DNA of 31,050 nt, taken from a virus. Positions 30,729-31,050 of this stretch are shown one piece after another. The position numbers and the translations under genes are program-made. The stretch's first letter is position 1, and each line of letters begins with the position of its first letter. The stretch lies in the IMG/VR virus record IMGVR_UViG_3300008050_007157, positions 1 to 31,050 of that record; one strand, given 5' to 3'. Under the pieces are notes generated by a model. It saw only the letters and a program-made list of their open reading frames with translations. It did no database searches and was not told the DNA's origin.

Positions 30729-30768
30729 CCGACAGCCCGGTTCGGCATTCGCTGGACCGGGCTGTCGG
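30729..30768 (+). terminator. Strong stem-loop terminator after the two-gene unit
   Basis: CCGACAGCCCGGT (30729-30741) and ACCGGGCTGTCGG (30756-30768) form a perfect 13-bp stem with a 14-base loop. There is no clear U-tract. It starts 18 bases after the stop codon at 30711 and separates the unit from promoter copy 2. Confidence 0.65.
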
Positions 30769-30801
30769 CGTGCATGAATCTGCACCTTTCTGCGATTTGG
30801 A

Positions 30802-30834
30802 GGGTGCCAGAGTTCCGAGGGGACTGGATACTTT
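30802..30834 (+). promoter_or_regulatory. Promoter module copy 2 (leaderless start)
   Basis: GGGTGCCA (30802-30809), a 17-base spacer and GATACTTT (30827-30834) repeat the layout of the module at 30112. The first ATG is at 30839. There is no Shine-Dalgarno between the -10-like element and the ATG. The module lies between a terminator hairpin and a short leader gene, as expected of an independent promoter. Confidence 0.6.
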
Positions 30835-30860
30835 GATCATGATGACGAACACGAACAACA
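30827..30860 (+). repeat. 34-bp direct repeat, copy 2
   Basis: This is identical to 30137-30170 and again covers the -10-like element, the double ATG and the first codons (MMTNTNN). Confidence 0.95.
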
Positions 30861-30919
30861 CCGCCGCCGCCCTCTCCCCCCTCGCCGCCGCCCTCACCCC
30901 GATCACCCCCAACCGCTAG
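30839..30919 (+). CDS. 26-residue leader peptide
   Basis: The peptide starts MMTNTNNTAAALSPLAAALT and ends PITPNR; it is Thr, Asn, Ala and Pro rich. It begins in the second copy of the 34-bp repeat with no Shine-Dalgarno. Its TAG stop is part of TAGGAG, the ribosome binding site of the next gene at 30931. It could be a leader that couples or regulates translation of that gene, with the N-terminal codons serving leaderless initiation. A functional microprotein is the alternative. Confidence 0.55.
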   Translation: MMTNTNNTAAALSPLAAALTPITPNR

Positions 30920-30930
30920 GAGAAATCCAG

Positions 30931-31050
30931 ATGAACCTCGGAACCAACATCACCTTCCCCGCCGACCACCGCGACCTCGTCGGGGAGCCCTCCCCCCTCC
31001 GGGGGCTCACCGCGCGCGTCGTCGCGGACCACGACCACGGGGGGTACACC
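30931..31050 (+). CDS. Truncated gene, N-terminus only (unknown)
   Basis: Forty codons are visible before the right edge. The start ATG at 30931 has AGGAG (30918-30922) eight bases upstream, made from the stop of the leader peptide gene. The visible part begins MNLGTNITFPADHRDLVGEP and continues with a beta-strand-like segment and DHDHGG. No family can be assigned. The leader arrangement upstream suggests translational coupling. Confidence 0.65.
   Translation, partial: MNLGTNITFPADHRDLVGEPSPLRGLTARVVADHDHGGYT

Noticed and set aside
1-31050. tRNA genes, insertion sequences, integrase and attachment sites
   Set aside because: No cloverleaf, transposase, tyrosine or serine recombinase motif was recognised on reading; absence cannot be proved without a dedicated search.

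Overview
This window looks like part of the genome of a tailed dsDNA phage (Caudoviricetes, siphovirus-like), or of a prophage cut without its ends. The evidence is a tape measure gene preceded by a tail-chaperone pair, a portal-scaffold-capsid block, a lysis amidase with small membrane proteins, and a replication/recombination block. No contractile sheath, baseplate wedge genes, integrase, CI-like repressor, terminase, tRNA or insertion sequence was recognised. Base composition is very GC-rich with strong third-position GC, so the host is a high-GC bacterium. Putative leaderless starts would fit an actinobacterial or similar host, but the sequence does not settle this.

Layout. (1) 1-2971, minus strand: a leftward early operon of a small excisionase-type HTH protein, a winged-helix replication initiator carrying a candidate origin, a DnaB-type helicase and an unknown protein, then a truncated gene at the left edge. 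(2) 2972-3137: a divergent control region centred on a perfect 11-bp inverted repeat. (3) 3138-7905, plus strand: a translationally coupled recombination operon (Cys-rich small protein, Fe-S PD-(D/E)XK exonuclease, Sak4-like ATPase, SSB with a DEDIPF tip and a GYF_2-like domain), then small unknown proteins, a Dam-like adenine methyltransferase and a zinc-ribbon protein. (4) 7981-30032, minus strand: the late region. Read from right to left it holds a 26-codon microgene, small and adhesin-like proteins, portal, scaffold, major capsid protein, head and neck proteins, tail proteins, a chaperone pair joined by a probable +1 frameshift, tape measure, two large tail-tip/adhesin proteins, a stand-alone CheY-like response regulator, and the lysis cassette. 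(5) 30112-31050, plus strand: small genes driven by two copies of a promoter-plus-leader module.

How the parts work together. The initiator and helicase would start replication, possibly at the repeat cluster inside the initiator gene. The exonuclease, Sak4 and SSB form a recombination set. The late operon builds the particle and then lyses the cell, with the response regulator placed exactly at the switch from tail to lysis genes. Many genes overlap by ATGA/GTGA, and five junctions embed the upstream stop in a TAGGAG Shine-Dalgarno, so translational coupling is widespread.

The most unusual elements are the duplicated leaderless promoter/leader module at the right edge with a possible third relative at the left edge, the phage CheY-like protein, the +1 frameshift site, the SSB-GYF_2 fusion, the inverted-repeat control site and the GATC-rich repeat cluster. 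No stretch longer than 300 bases lacks a gene. The largest gaps are 24701-24932 and 23584-23776, each holding one stem-loop, and the divergent gaps 2972-3137 and 30033-30148.
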